The notes beneath the pieces were generated by a model. The model searched no databases and was not told the origin of the DNA. It saw only the letters and a program-made list of their open reading frames with translations. Positions 10,458 through 22,370 of a stretch of 64,000 nucleotides of DNA are shown here, in pieces (the first letter of the stretch is position 1; each line of letters starts with the position of its first letter). Origin of the DNA: Ambrosia x helenae (Eukaryota > Streptophyta > Magnoliopsida > Asterales > Asteraceae). A program made the position numbers and the translations under genes. The stretch covers positions 78,565,738-78,629,737 of the forward strand of contig CM061227.1 in NCBI GenBank assembly GCA_030844895.1, written 5' to 3'.

Positions 10458-10584
10458 CCATGTGCACCTTCGACCGTTCATTCTACATTCGACCATACAA
10501 AAAGCCACCTTCGACCATTCGACAGCAAACAAAACATTTGTAATCCGCAATCCAATAGCATTAGTCGCAATATATGCATCTACA
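10458..10584 (-). repeat. 3' LTR remnant of copy A
   Basis: These 127 bases match the outer part of the 5' LTR (about 40467-40593) almost perfectly and start TGTAGATGCAT on the - strand. The remaining ~360 bp are missing. Confidence 0.85.
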
Positions 10585-10597
10585 AACTCCCCATAGA
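10585..10597 (-). other. polypurine tract of copy A
   Basis: TATGGGGAGTT directly precedes the LTR start TGTAGATG on the - strand. It touches the ORF3 stop codon. Confidence 0.7.
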
Positions 10598-13500
10598 CTA
10601 TTGCTTGGATTGCTTGATTTTTTGCTCATAGTCCATCATCTTGTTCATAAGCTTGATGCGCAATAACGTCTTATGTTCCTTAGTCATCACTGGTTCATGA
10701 GTTTGTTTCAGTTTTTTCTTTTTAACCTCCTGAACTTTCACAAACTTCCCCAGTTTCTTGTCAAAGTCACACCCATCATTCAAATCCCATGCAAAGCATA
10801 AAAATACCACACGTTGGTATTTGCTTGCCTGTTCACTATCCTTAGCTTCGCAATAGATCAGATTATAGTACAACATGATGATATCTTCATGCGAGCAGTT
10901 TATCAACCACATAGGATCAAAGATGTGAATCTTCTTGAAATCCTTCGCACCATCCTTCAAAACGATAATAGCCTCTGCAGTCTTCCCATCATAATACCAC
11001 CACATAAAATCTTTAGAAAAGTGTTGTGGAATCTGCATCAATGGAATATATTTCAACACTTTCGGTGGTTTATACTTCAAGGTCACCTTAGGCATTCCCG
11101 TAATATCATCTTTCTCCTTCTTATGGACTATCCTTTTAGGATACTGTGGGGTAAACACGTCCCACTTTGTCCTGCTCTCTCTGGCCATCCTATCTGCAAA
11201 ATAACCAACCAGATGGTTGTTCACTGAAGCACCTGACATCTCATGTCTGCAGATATCTCTAACAGCCCAGTATGGTAGTGTCTTGATATCATGGAATCTT
11301 TCAAAGTAAAGGATTCCTTTCTCCCATTTCACCGCAACACACTTCAGCTGTCTCAAGTACTTCCAGCCGAGAGCTTTCCCTTTAAACAAATCATTGTGAA
11401 ACTTGTAAAAGCTACCTTGAATATCTATCTTTGGACGGTTAGCTTCTTTCTCTTTAAGCTTCCTCAAAAGTTCTTTCAAAGCTTCAGATTGTTCAGTGTT
11501 TGGCTTTTGACAATCTGGAAACACTTCTTCAACAAACTTCTTACTCTTTTCATGAGCAAGTTTCTTAGCCTGGCTCAACAGCTCATCAGTGAATTCAGGA
11601 AATCCAGAATCTTTGTTATCCTCAATCTCTACCTCTTCAAATACTGGAACGTCTCTGTCATCGGAGTGATTACCTGCTTCTTTTTCAGGTATATTTGGTA
11701 TCTGATTATCATCCATCAACTCCTCCAACGACTTACCAACCTGTTTTGCCAGTCCTTCCAATATCTCCTTAGACATGGATGCAGAAACTTCTCCATCTTC
11801 TAAATCAGGATTGTTGTACTCCAACTCTAATCTCATATCATTCGACTCAAATATCTCAGGAAATCTGCCAGTCATCTCGATCGTCCAGACTCTATCAGTC
11901 AACATCTGGCGATACAAGTTCTTGTCATCTTCAGATAAGGATCTGATCTTCTCATTCCAAAAGATATTATCATCGTCAACGGTTCCACCAGGAGATTTCG
12001 AACTTGATTCTCCTGTATCTTTTCCGATCCTCTCTTCTCACACTTATACTTGTCAGTGTCATCATCATCATCACTGTCAGAACTAGCAGAGCTATTATCT
12101 TCACCTGAATCATCTACTGAACCATCATCATCGCCATCATCTTTCTTTTTCTTCTTAGGAGCACCACCGGCATCCTCATCCAACTCATCATCTTCTTCTT
12201 CTTCTTGATCAGATGGTTCATAATCAATTTCCTCTTCATCACGCTCTTTATCTTCTTCACCAGCTTGTAATTGAGGAGCTTTAGAGTACAAGTCTTTAAT
12301 CAGATTATCCATACTCTTGTTACTTGCTTTCAGCTTCTTGTTCTCCTCTTTTATAGCAATGTACCTCCTGGTGTTTCTTTGTTCATGCTTCAACAACTTT
12401 GTTGATGTAACAAGTTGAGAATCCGGTTTAAAAAACCGAATTCATGGATCGATTACGCGAATTCAGCTCGGTTTCAGACGGGAGATTCGAGACGAGACAG
12501 AAATATACGATAACAAAGTCATCACAGATTCGTATTAATTCAGAAACGGTTACAGACACTGTCATCAGTAGGATAAACATCTATCTCGAGGCCGGGGGAG
12601 GTCGGGCATGACCTCCCCCTTGAGAGCATTCAAAACATAAACTCAAATCTTCAAATGAAAACAACACATGAGATTGCTATTTATAGTCCAAAACCATAAG
12701 CCACCTTCGCCCGTTTAAGGAGGTCGAATGTGGAACTTTTCCACATTCGCACCATCTCAAACGGTCGAACCTAGACTTAGGTTTTGGTCTATATTCACAA
12801 ATGCATCAGATCCATAAAATGCCCTTATGGATCACCACAATCTCATGTAATACAATACAAAGACTCAACCCTAGTCTATTCGACAGTGACATCCACAGAA
12901 AGTGCATCAACAAACTTCTTGTTATCTTTCTGAAGTTGCTTAATCTTAGCTTCCAGAGCTTCATGATTCTCATGTGATGTTTCAACAACGTCTAACATCC
13001 TTTTGTCATTGTTTCTCAACTGTTTAATCTCTGCTTGTTGCTGATTTATAATCTTCATCATGTCAGCAAGCTTCTGGTTAACTGCAGTCATCACATCACT
13101 GTCTACAGTAACCTTAGGTGTTGATGCTTCAGCAACAGGAATCTTCCCTTTCTTCAACTTCTTTAACACTCTATCCAATGCATCATTGAATTCATCAGTT
13201 GGCAATTCAGTTTGTTTAGCATCAGATGATGTCTTTTGTTTTTTTGCTGCTGGGGATGTGATGGTTGATTTGGAACTAGATGTTGCCGACAATTTCTTTC
13301 CAGCAATCAAACTCTCTATATCTCTAGCTCTTTTCTCCATCGGCTTCTCCACTTTCTCTTTCTTCTTATACTGTGGTTTCTTCTGTTTCTCACCTGTCTT
13401 TGGCGATCCTACAAAGTCTTCGGATCCCAATCCCAAACCTTCATCTGTCTCATCCAATGCAATAGGACTTTTTGTTCTTTGCTCTTCCACAGACTTATTT

Positions 13501-14683
13501 AGACTCTCAGACTCACCAGCCACAGTGGCCTTGGGCGTGGTGATCTTTACAGTCTCATTCTCCGAATCCTATCTCTCATCTTCTAGTGTCTCTTCAGAAT
13601 CAACAGACACTTCATCAACTAAATGTAAACCCTTCTTGGCTACACTTTTCTTTCTTCTCGAAACCTTCTTCTGAGCGGGTTCAGTATCATCTTGTTTCTC
13701 TTTACCTTTCCCTGTCTTTGCACCAACGTTCACAACTTGACGCTTTCTCTTTGCAACGGGATCAACTGGACATAAAGGATTGTCTTTGTCTGAGTCACTG
13801 TTATCATGTCTAACCTTGTTCTTTCCTGGATCTACATACCCTGGGTTGATTAGATGACCAAACAGATTCTTGTGAGGTGGTCTTTCATTCAACGGCACAC
13901 CCTTATAACCCTTCATTCTAACAAGTGTGTTCAGGTTCATGTGATCCTGTACAACAATCTGGGTAGGATCTCTTCTCAAATTCTTGTGCTTCTCATCAAG
14001 TATCATCTATATGAATCTTGGATATAACAAAAACTTCTTGTTCTTTAAACCTCTGAGTGGTTCCAGCATGTGTTCAAGTATCATACCAGATACATTGAAC
14101 GGCTTGTTCAATATAAGAGCAACCATCAAAAGAACTAATGCTCTTTCTTATAACATCATACCCTCCACTCACTGATCCACGTACGTGCAACATGACGTGA
14201 GCGAGATACTTGAACTGAGGGCATAGCTTCCCTTTGTGTAACGAACCATCAGTTATCGGTCCGTTGTACTTCATTCGTAGGAAGCACTTTCTCTGCTCAA
14301 TCCACGATAGTTCTCTTGGATCTGTCTTCTTTTCATCATGCAACTTCAGTGCCTCTCAGATGTCATCTTCAGAAATGATCACGAGCTCCCCCTGAATCGT
14401 ACTAACCACAGCTGATTCATTGTTCCAGTAGTCCATTCTGGCATTCTTCCAGAACTCCTGTTGATGGTCTTTATAAAAGATGGCGGGGGGTAGCAAGGGC
14501 AACAATCACACGGCTTCTTTTCAAGAAATCTACAATGCCGGTGAACTCTTGATGTTTCTTCAAATCTCCCATGAATGCACAACAGTTGTGTGCCGGTTCA
14601 AATGGTAATTCTTCCATCTGTTCCTTTCCAGTTGCCTGATCTGAAGATCCAACGGGAATATCAGCACTTTCCTGTTTAGACAT
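10598..14683 (-). pseudogene. Sirevirus-like ORF3, copy A, most complete copy, broken
   Basis: This copy shows the whole plan: start MSKQES at 14683; N-terminal region with RKCFLRMKYNGPITDG; a Lys-rich linker; a coiled coil (EAKIKQLQKDNKK); an Asp/Glu-rich tract with a basic KKKKK patch near 12150. A further ~400-residue C-terminal part is absent from C and B here. It includes IHIFDPMWLINCSHEDIIMLYYN and ends in a basic tail (KIKQSKQ) next to the PPT. The role is unknown; by position it is the Sirevirus env-like ORF. I see no convincing transmembrane helix, so envelope function is not supported by the sequence. Damage: frameshifts near 14470 and 12020, stops (for example at 14004 and 13569), and a solo LTR at 12400-12912. 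Confidence 0.75.
12400..12912 (-). mobile_element. solo LTR of a Sirevirus-like relative inside ORF3
   Basis: 513 bp with ends TGTTGATG...CATCAACA (perfect 8-bp inverted termini), flanked by the 5-bp TSD AACTT (12395-12399 and 12913-12917). It contains a TATA box (- strand, about 12679-12689) preceded by the palindrome CGAATGTGGAA/TTCCACATTCG. It carries the family's TTCGACC motif, so it is related but not identical to copy A's LTR. Confidence 0.9.
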
Positions 14684-14690
14684 TATTAGA

Positions 14691-15295
14691 CTGCAAAACA
14701 AATCAAGAAAACACGTTAAAAACGGAAAAAATAAACAAAACTTGAAATCTTTTGATTTTCAGATTCTACATTCGACCGTTCGATGGTACGAATGAGAAAA
14801 CAGAGGTTCGAATGTGGAATCAAAGGTTCGAATGTGAAAATCATTTTGTAAAAGTGTACATTCGACCGATTATTTCCACTTTCGACCGTTTAAACATCTA
14901 CATTCGCCCAAAAAGTCACATTCGACCGTTTGAATTTAGGCGAAGGAGACTGTTCATCTTCTTCATTATCAAATTTGATTTGGTTAGTTTTATCATGCCA
15001 TTTTGATTTGAATACCCTCTAATATGACTGATTAAACATTCTCAATCAACAATTTCAATTATTATCCATTGATTAAGTGTTTTCTATTAAAAACTAGGGT
15101 TCGATGGTTTTAAAACATCAATTGGACAATCTGATCAGTTTTAAACCTTAGTTTTTGTTTATTCTCCCCCTAAAACACATAAGCAATGAAACCTCATCAA
15201 AAATTATGACAATTATCAGTTAAGAATTGAGTTTTGATGTCAGTTAGGGTTCAGGCACAAAATCAATGATTCAGACTTGTATAGTTGATGATAAC
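14691..15295 (-). other. candidate 5'UTR intron of ORF3 (copy A)
   Basis: On the - strand, TTTACAG|GTTATC begins it and TTGTTTTGCAG| ends it, 7 nt before ATG at 14683. A PPT-like run (TAGGGGGAGAAT, 15161-15172) lies inside it. The layout matches copies B and C. Confidence 0.5.
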
Positions 15296-15429
15296 CTGTA
15301 AATGTTGTATCAAAATGATCAGCAATTCAAGACGAACACAATGATATAATTTTTAATGCACGGGCAACAAGATCACTTTAGCTCAGAAATTTGAAAAATT
15401 TTAATATGGGGGTCGAATGTGCAGATCAG

Positions 15430-15440
15430 GTATATATAGG
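15430..15440 (-). promoter_or_regulatory. internal palindrome plus TATA upstream of ORF3 (copy A)
   Basis: The - strand reads CCTATATATAC just after a perfect palindrome CACATTCG...CGAATGTG (15444-15474). Spacing and motif match the family's LTR promoters. Confidence 0.5.
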
Positions 15441-15474
15441 CTCCACATTCGACCGTTTGACTAGGGCGAATGTG

Positions 15475-16916
15475 AAACTTTTTCCACCTTCGACCCTATT
15501 TAAAGGTTCGAATGTAGAAAAAGGGTTCAAATGTGAAAATATCACATGAACACTCACATTCGACCGTTTGAAAGGTTCGAATGAGCAGATAAAATTCCAC
15601 CTTCGACCCAACGAAGGGGCGAATGAAAATTGGAATTTTTGAAAATTTTTCCAAATCTCAAAAACGAGTCCCGTTCAAAATATTTTCAACTTTTAAGCAT
15701 CTGACATTCATTATCTCTTATTTAAAGATGACAAAACTCAACTGGTCCATCAAGTCTTAGAAAATCATCATCAACCACCATTAGCTATCAAAAATAAGAT
15801 AGAAATGTAAAATCTTTTTGGATTTTCTAAACTTTTTGTTAAAACACACCTAAAATCTTTTTGAGTTTTGTATTTTTGACGAGAAATGTAAAATGCATAA
15901 GTGTAAATATAAAGCAGTAAATGTTTTGTGATTTCCGGTAAGGGGATCATATCAGTTATTGAGAAATCTGATCACACCGTTGATCTTTTGATTTATTATC
16001 ATTAAAGACAATGTGTGATCTGGCAACTGCTGATATTGTGATCCACATAAACTCACATGCAGACTGTTGTGCAGTGCTTTAGACTGATAATATTATTTAT
16101 AGTATAAACTCAATTGTCTGTGGTTCCCACGCACACGACATACTCCCGTATCAAGAAGTAAATGCACAAAGACTCATCGTAACGCGTGATTATGCTTTCG
16201 TCATCTGTAATTTACAAGGTATGAGGCACAGAGGTATACAAGTCAGCAAATCAATGCAACAAAGTAACATGTGTACTCTACCAGGTTGAGGGCTAATATC
16301 AATCATGATTTGCATCAATGAATGGATACGATGTAATAGATAATCTCTGATTATCGTCATACATGGAAAGTTCCTCAATTCGGTAACTTTAGGATTTGGC
16401 ATTACAGCTCTTTTATAAAGACACCCTGTCTGATCTAGGTCCGTAATGACTTACAGCAGAAGATCAGAGAGGCTATCCCCAGACAACTAATAACATAACG
16501 ACCCGAAACCTCCGAATTTTGTACAAATACCCTATCAAATGAAAGTACGGTACTAAGACCATATGCCCATGAGGAGTTCATCCACACATCAATTCGTTTG
16601 ATATGTAAGTATCAGGCACGCAGTAATAGGTCTGCGAAGCCTATCAACACATCACACAGACTCAGACACACGCCTTATATTGCATTACATTTCTTTAGAA
16701 TGTGTCAGATCCCCACCGATGTACTATCATTTCCCCTTTTTCTCCTGGAAATCATTTTTGGTTTTTCTAATTTTTATGGGTTTTTGAATTTTTCAATGTT
16801 TTTGGTTTTTCTGAAAATAAACTGTACCTAAAACTGTAAAACATATTTTTGGATTTTTGTATTTTTCTGAAAAGCAAAAAAAAACTAAACTAAAAAGCGA
16901 TAAACTGAGGTGGTGA
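15475..16916 (-). other. spacer between pol and ORF3 of copy A
   Basis: Non-coding. It matches copy B 42530-43975. The ORF3-proximal part has TTCGACC motifs; the pol-proximal part (15900-16900) has none and no recognised feature. Confidence 0.7.
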
Positions 16917-18624
16917 TCAGTCTTGTTTTTCTTTTATACCATTAGCTTTTAAAAGATATTCAAATCTTGATTTATCAAAAGGTTTGGTAAAAAGATTTGC
17001 ACGTTGATAGTCAGTGTGGATTTTGACCATATCGATCAACTCTTTTGCGTAACAATCACGGATAAAATGGTATTTGATCCGGATATGTTTAGCTTTCGAG
17101 TGATTTACTAAGTCTTTTGTTAATGCAATTGCGGCTTCATTATCACAGTAAATAGGGGTTTTAAGAAATTGCAAACCGTAGTCCACCATCTGTTGTTGTA
17201 TCCAAAGAACTTGTGAACAGCAGCTTGATGTTCAGACGTATTCTGCTTCACATGTGGATAAGGCAACTGCAGTCTGTTTCTTGCATTGCCAGGTCACAAG
17301 CCTGCTCCCCATAAGCTGGCATCCAGCCGTTGTGGATTTGCTGTCTTTGTCACTAAAAGCGATTAGGTGAAAATTATCATCATTAGGGTACCATAGTCCT
17401 CTCGACGGACAACCCTTCAGATATCTAAGGATACATTTGACAGCTGCAAGATGACTCTGTCTCGGCTTCGACTGATAACGTGCACAGAGACATGTGGAAA
17501 ACATTATATCTGGTCTGGAGGCGGTGAGGTACATCAGAGATCCGATGATTGCTCTGTATGTAAAAGGATCAGTTAACTCCCCCTTAGCGTCAACACCAAT
17601 CCCGTGATTAGGTTGTATTGGGGTATCCATCGGCTTTGAATCGTCCATCTGGAATCGGCTCAAGACTTAAGAAACATATTTTGTCTGGTGAATAAAGATC
17701 CCCGTTGGTCTTTGTTCCACCTGCAAGCCTAGGAAAAACTGCATCTCTCCCATCGCACTCATTTCGAACTTTTCCTGCATAACACGTTCAAATTCTCTGC
17801 ACAGAAGTTCGTTAGTAAAACCAAAAATAATATCATCAACATAAATCTGCACTAGAAGCAAGTCATCCCCTATTCGTTTTGTGAACAATGTGCAATCTAC
17901 CAAACCTCGTTTAAATCCTTTTGTCAAAAGATACATGCTCAGCTCCTCATACCATTGCCTTGGAGCCTGGTGCAACTCGTAAAGAGGTTTGTTTAGAACG
18001 TAGACCTTATCCCGGTGAATAGGATCCTCAAAGCCTGGTGGTTGACCTACGTAAACTTCCTCCTTGACCACACCGTAAAGAAACACGCTTTTAACGTCCA
18101 TTTGTTACACCTTGAATTTCTTATAAGATGCAAACGCCAGAAACATTCGGATAGCTTCTAAGCATGCAATCGGTGTATAAATCTCGTTGTAATCAATTCC
18201 TTCAACTTGATGAAAGCCTTGTACGACCAATCAAGCTTTGTTCCTAACAATCACTCCTCTATCATCTTTCTTACACTTGAACACCCATTTCGTTCCTATC
18301 TTTTTCCGTCCTGGGGTAAATCTGTCAGTGTCCACACTCCGAGTTTCTGACACTGTAATAACTCCTCCTGCACAGCCTCTACCCAAGAGTCATCCAAAAG
18401 AGCGTCCTTGTAAGTCCGCGGCTCGACCTACGAAACATAACAAGCAAAAGACCAGTCATTTTGAAAACCTGGTTTTTGAATTTTGGCAAATAAAGCAAGA
18501 GCGCCAAGGTTTTCTGGTGAGTTTGCATTCCTCAGTTGACCTCTTGTCATCACACTGCTACCAGGATCACCAATAACCTACTCGATCAGGTGAATCCGAT
18601 GTATCCAAGATTCCGGATAATCAG
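16917..18624 (-). pseudogene. copia RT and RNaseH, copy A (downstream part of split pol)
   Basis: The RT part holds MDVKSVFLYG, PPGFEDP and the catalytic IYVDDIIFG (near 17845). RNaseH follows with SRPDIMF, LSTCEAEYV and YCDNEAAIALTKD, ending GIKEKQD before a TGA at 16917. Compared with copy B the RNaseH lacks a six-residue stretch around its first catalytic Asp (after IAFSD). Stops and frameshifts occur at about 18110, 17665 and 17210. Upstream coding resumes at 33789, beyond the gypsy-2 insertion. Confidence 0.85.
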
Positions 18625-18789
18625 GTACTTGTAACACCCCAACCGATGGCGGAAACATCGAGGTGTCACAATTTATCTTACAAGTAAAGATTACAAAAGT
18701 TGACTTATATGAACTAGGTCCAAGCTCCTACGTGCTCCAAGACTTGTACAACTTCCAATAACAAATAAACCTGAAACATGTTAAGTTGG

Positions 18790-19324
18790 TGTAAGTGCAT
18801 TATCCATGTATGTCCCCAGCTAGTGATCCAGTACTGAATGTCAAAGGTTCAGATAATCAGAAAAACGACCAAGGCTTTAGCTTAAAGTTACATTCGACCA
18901 GTCGTATGGTTGAATGTAGTTATCTTTGGTCGAATGAAGATTGAATGTAGTAGAAGGATTCATTCGAACCCTTAAAAGGGTCGAATGAACACCTTCGACC
19001 TCCTTAAAGAGGCGAAGGTGGAATCCTATATAAAGGGAAAAGTTTGTAATTTTTAGGTAGAGTTATCATTTTGAGCTTTTTCCCTAGAGTGTGTATGTGT
19101 GTTTTTCTCTGTATTAGGTCTAAGATTTCATTTGTAAACATCTTGATTTGATCTAATACAAAGATTAATGTTATGGAAATTGCTCGGTGATTCGTTATCT
19201 GTTTTCATCACGATCTTTATCGTTTATTTCTGACTCATTTTGCACGATCGTTGGGGATTCCGCACCCTACGGTTGGTATTCGTGAGATCACGTTTCTTGA
19301 TTACGATCCTAAAACGAATTCACA
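18790..19324 (+). mobile_element. solo Sirevirus-like LTR inside gypsy-2 LTR
   Basis: 535 bp, TGTAAGTGC...GAATTCACA, flanked by GTTGG (18785) and ATTGG (19325), a 5-bp TSD with one mismatch; the right gypsy-2 LTR shows the empty site. Two palindromes (18961-18987 and 18990-19020) directly precede the TATA box CCTATATAAAG at 19025. It shares ATTCCGCACC with copy A's LTR. Confidence 0.85.
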
Positions 19325-20662
19325 ATTGGAAAGATGGGGGGTCAACTATAAATAGTTGGTGAGAATACATAGGTTTTGCATATAGTTGAAAACAATATGT
19401 TGTGTAACAATCATAGTTGAAGCATAATAATGAGTAATGATAGAATATGAGTCCGACATGTAACAATGCGTCTTTTGTACAATCAAACCTTGTGTCGACT
19501 GAGACCTAACTCGCAAGTTAGTAAAAGTGTAACTGTTATCGATCATCCCTGAATTTATGCGGGGGATGGGTTTGTCAGACCTATAGCGCTATAATCTAAA
19601 CAGGCGGCTTGATCAATGTTAATGATTGTACTGTGTCTTTTTGTTACAGTCAAATGATAGAATGAGTAAATGATAGTGTAATTGAATCACAAGTTTCAAC
19701 AATGTAAGAATGAGTAAATGATAGTGTATAAAATGTTTTAAACATGTTTCACCCCAAAATGTAAAACAGAAAAAGGGGCTATGTAAACTCACCTTATGAT
19801 AGTATTGAATCCCTTGGTATAGAATAAATGTGGCACAACGATTCCAAGTATACCCTAGGTTCAAGACAACAAAATAAGTCTAAGTTTTCTAGTCTAATGG
19901 TATTCTAGGGTTCCTAATTTGGGGATTGACAATTGAATAATCGTTGATTAGATAAATAGTTAATAGATAAAAGAAAATTGGGAAAATAATTAAGTAAAAG
20001 GCTATTTGTAGATTTTTTATTAAAGATAGTCATATTATAAGATTTTAAATATGAAAATAATTTTTATAAAATTATTTTCTCAAAAATTGAATATTTAATA
20101 TATTTATTTCTATTTGTCAAAATATAGTTTTTAATATCTAAAAATATTAAAATTAATGAAATTTCAAATTAAAATTTATATTTCTGTTCTAAATGAATAG
20201 AAATAATTTATGTAAAATTTTGGTATAAAATATTGAAAAATGAATTTACTATGATTTATTTATGATTAAAATAACAAAAATTAATTAAAAATATTAAATT
20301 AACGGTTTTTCTAGAATAAAATTTATTTCTGAAATACTTATTGATCTACAAGTTTAAAATAATTTTTGTGGGATTTTATAAAGTAGTTTAGATATTTTTA
20401 TAGAATTTTAAGATTATAATTGAATAAAATTGTAATATTTATCATCTATATTAAATAAATGATTTTTGATAAACTAAAAATTGTATAATAAAGTTTACTA
20501 TTTGAATAACATAAAACAAATTTTGTAGAATTTATAGAAATCGTTTTGTTAAATAAAAGGATTTTTCTTATAAATTTGATTAAAGAATTATAAAAATTCA
20601 TTATTTAATATTAGGTAGTGTTTAAATAAAATACAAACTGGGTTGTAAATGTTCTCAGGGTC

Positions 20663-20752
20663 CAGAACAATTGGTCTGGGCTTGTGATTGTAAGGCTTAG
20701 GAAGCACGAGCACGTGGGTTCGAATCCTGGTATAGGCGGTTCTTTTTTTTTT
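20663..20752 (+). other. tRNA-like module (B box plus T10), antisense, gypsy-2 left LTR
   Basis: B box GGGTTCGAATCC at about 20716-20727 followed by GGCGGTTC and T10. The A box is weak, so this is the least certain module. Confidence 0.4.
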
Positions 20753-20802
20753 AAATAAATCTGCTTTGTTTTTATGAAAAGCATATTTAAAAGAAAAAGG
20801 AG

Positions 20803-20874
20803 TGGTGGACGGGACTCGAACCCGGCCGGCCAGACTAGAACCCACGCGTTTTAACCAACTTGTCTAAAGATCAG
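20803..20874 (-). other. tRNA-like module, sense to gypsy-2
   Basis: On the - strand an A-box-like AGACAAGTTGGTTAAAACG, B box GGGTTCGAGTCCC, then CTCCTTTTTC. It lies about 340 bp downstream of the TTTAAAA core near 21210-21222, the same place as the sense modules in D and E. Confidence 0.6.
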
Positions 20875-21491
20875 ATTGTTAATTGTTTCGTTTTGTTTTA
20901 TCTATAAACAGAAATGCTGGCGTGTCATCTTCCCCAATTAGAACATAAAAACCCTAGATATCCAATCCTTTCAATTCATTACAAAAACAAACAACGAATA
21001 GAGGGCTTTTAATCTACGTACTAAAAAGACTCATAAAATGTAAAGAATTTAAACTAACCGATTCCAAATGATGTGTGAATCGAATGAACAGAAGAGGAAC
21101 CAAGAACCCAAAAATTCGTTTGATCTGATGATTTTAATTATCAAAGGTTGTGTGGGTTTAGTTTTTCGATACTGTGTGAGGGAGGGTGTGGGTTTGATTG
21201 TGTTAAAGTGTTCGTTTTAAAGGAATTATGATTCTTTTTTTAGGAAAGTCGAACCCGGTCAATAATCCTCTAAATTGACCCACGATTCACGCATGAAATC
21301 ATGTAAAAGACAGCAGTATAATGTGTAATGAAATTTTCAGTCAAGTCTGGCCATTTAATTTGATTATAGTTTCCAAATTGAGCTTGATTGAGCAAAGATT
21401 GAATCGGTTGACTTTGGGGTTTGACTTAGAATGGTTGGCCATGAGTTTTAAATAAGGTTATGTCTAATTCGTTTCCAAAATAAATACAATC

Positions 21492-21585
21492 ACCAAGCTT
21501 GGCCGAGTGGTTCGTTCTTGTTTTGAAGTTTCTGACCCGGGTTGGGGCGCGGGTACGAGTCCCGGCCTAACCATATATTTTTTTT
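21492..21585 (+). other. tRNA-Ser/Leu-like module, antisense to gypsy-2
   Basis: TTGGCCGAGTGGTTC is a textbook Ser/Leu A box. A long middle section (as in class II tRNAs), GGGTACGAGTCCCGG as T-arm and a T8 run follow. The acceptor arm does not pair. It lies about 270 bp upstream of the core promoter. Confidence 0.6.
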
Positions 21586-22140
21586 AAATCATTTTCTCCA
21601 ACTTATTTAAGTATAATATTGTTTATTTAAATAAACTTTATCAAAATTTTATTCACAAAATACTTAAAGTATCATAATGAAACCCCAATGAGTAAAATAA
21701 ATGGGGATTTTATTATATATCAAAGGTTTTGAATCAAAGAAAAAAAAATACAAACTGTTACAGTCTCCGCTACTTTTAGGAACTTCGTCCCGAAGTTGGA
21801 GTTGGAGAGTCTGCTGGAAAGAAGTGTGGGTATTTGGTACAAGCTAAGGTGTACGTGGTAAAAGTTTAAGGACACTAAACTGTAAGTTTCAAGAATGCAC
21901 AAGATGACTATCAAGACTAAATAGACTGTTAAATAACTAAGGTTTGTAATTGGGTACCTACCAAAAACCTTGATAGAATTTCACACTACCTTAATGTACC
22001 TGTAAATTCATGATTACGTTCCGGACCGCAATCACCAATTTACCTTACATTAGGGTTTTGTGTCCTTCTATGACTGTAAACACACATGTAAGTAATGTAA
22101 AATAACCTTGTGAATGAATCGTATACAATGAATCCAAAAA

Positions 22141-22370
22141 TGAGTCCAACTGTTGAGCAGGAAAAAGACTTCTACCAGTTAGTGAGTAAGAACCTCTACT
22201 GATTGTTAAGCAGGTGTGATAGCCTCTACCAGTCGTTGAGCAGGTTGTAGGGCCTCTACCGACTGTTGAGCACGCATGATGACCTCTACCAATTGTTGAG
22301 TAGGTTATTTGGTACCCTACTAACTGTTGAGCAAGTACTTCGTCCTCTACCAGTTGTTGATTAAATGTAA
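22141..22370 (-). repeat. minisatellite in 3'UTR of gypsy-2
   Basis: About seven degenerate units of roughly 34 bp (core CCTCTACCAGTCGTTGAGCAGG). This is the longest array among the three related elements. Confidence 0.75.

Larger units (their letters stand above)
18630..21762 (-). repeat. left LTR of gypsy-2 (3' LTR)
   Basis: About 2.6 kb once the solo LTR at 18790-19324 is set aside. Relative to the right copy it lacks about 66 bp after GAGGTGTCAC (18668); a CAC microhomology flanks the gap. It holds three tRNA-like modules. The AT-rich part 19900-20640 has nothing codable. Confidence 0.9.

Noticed and set aside
15900..16900. Possible host gene or promoter between pol and ORF3
   Set aside because: The segment is repeated in copy B with the same borders, so it is part of the retrotransposon.
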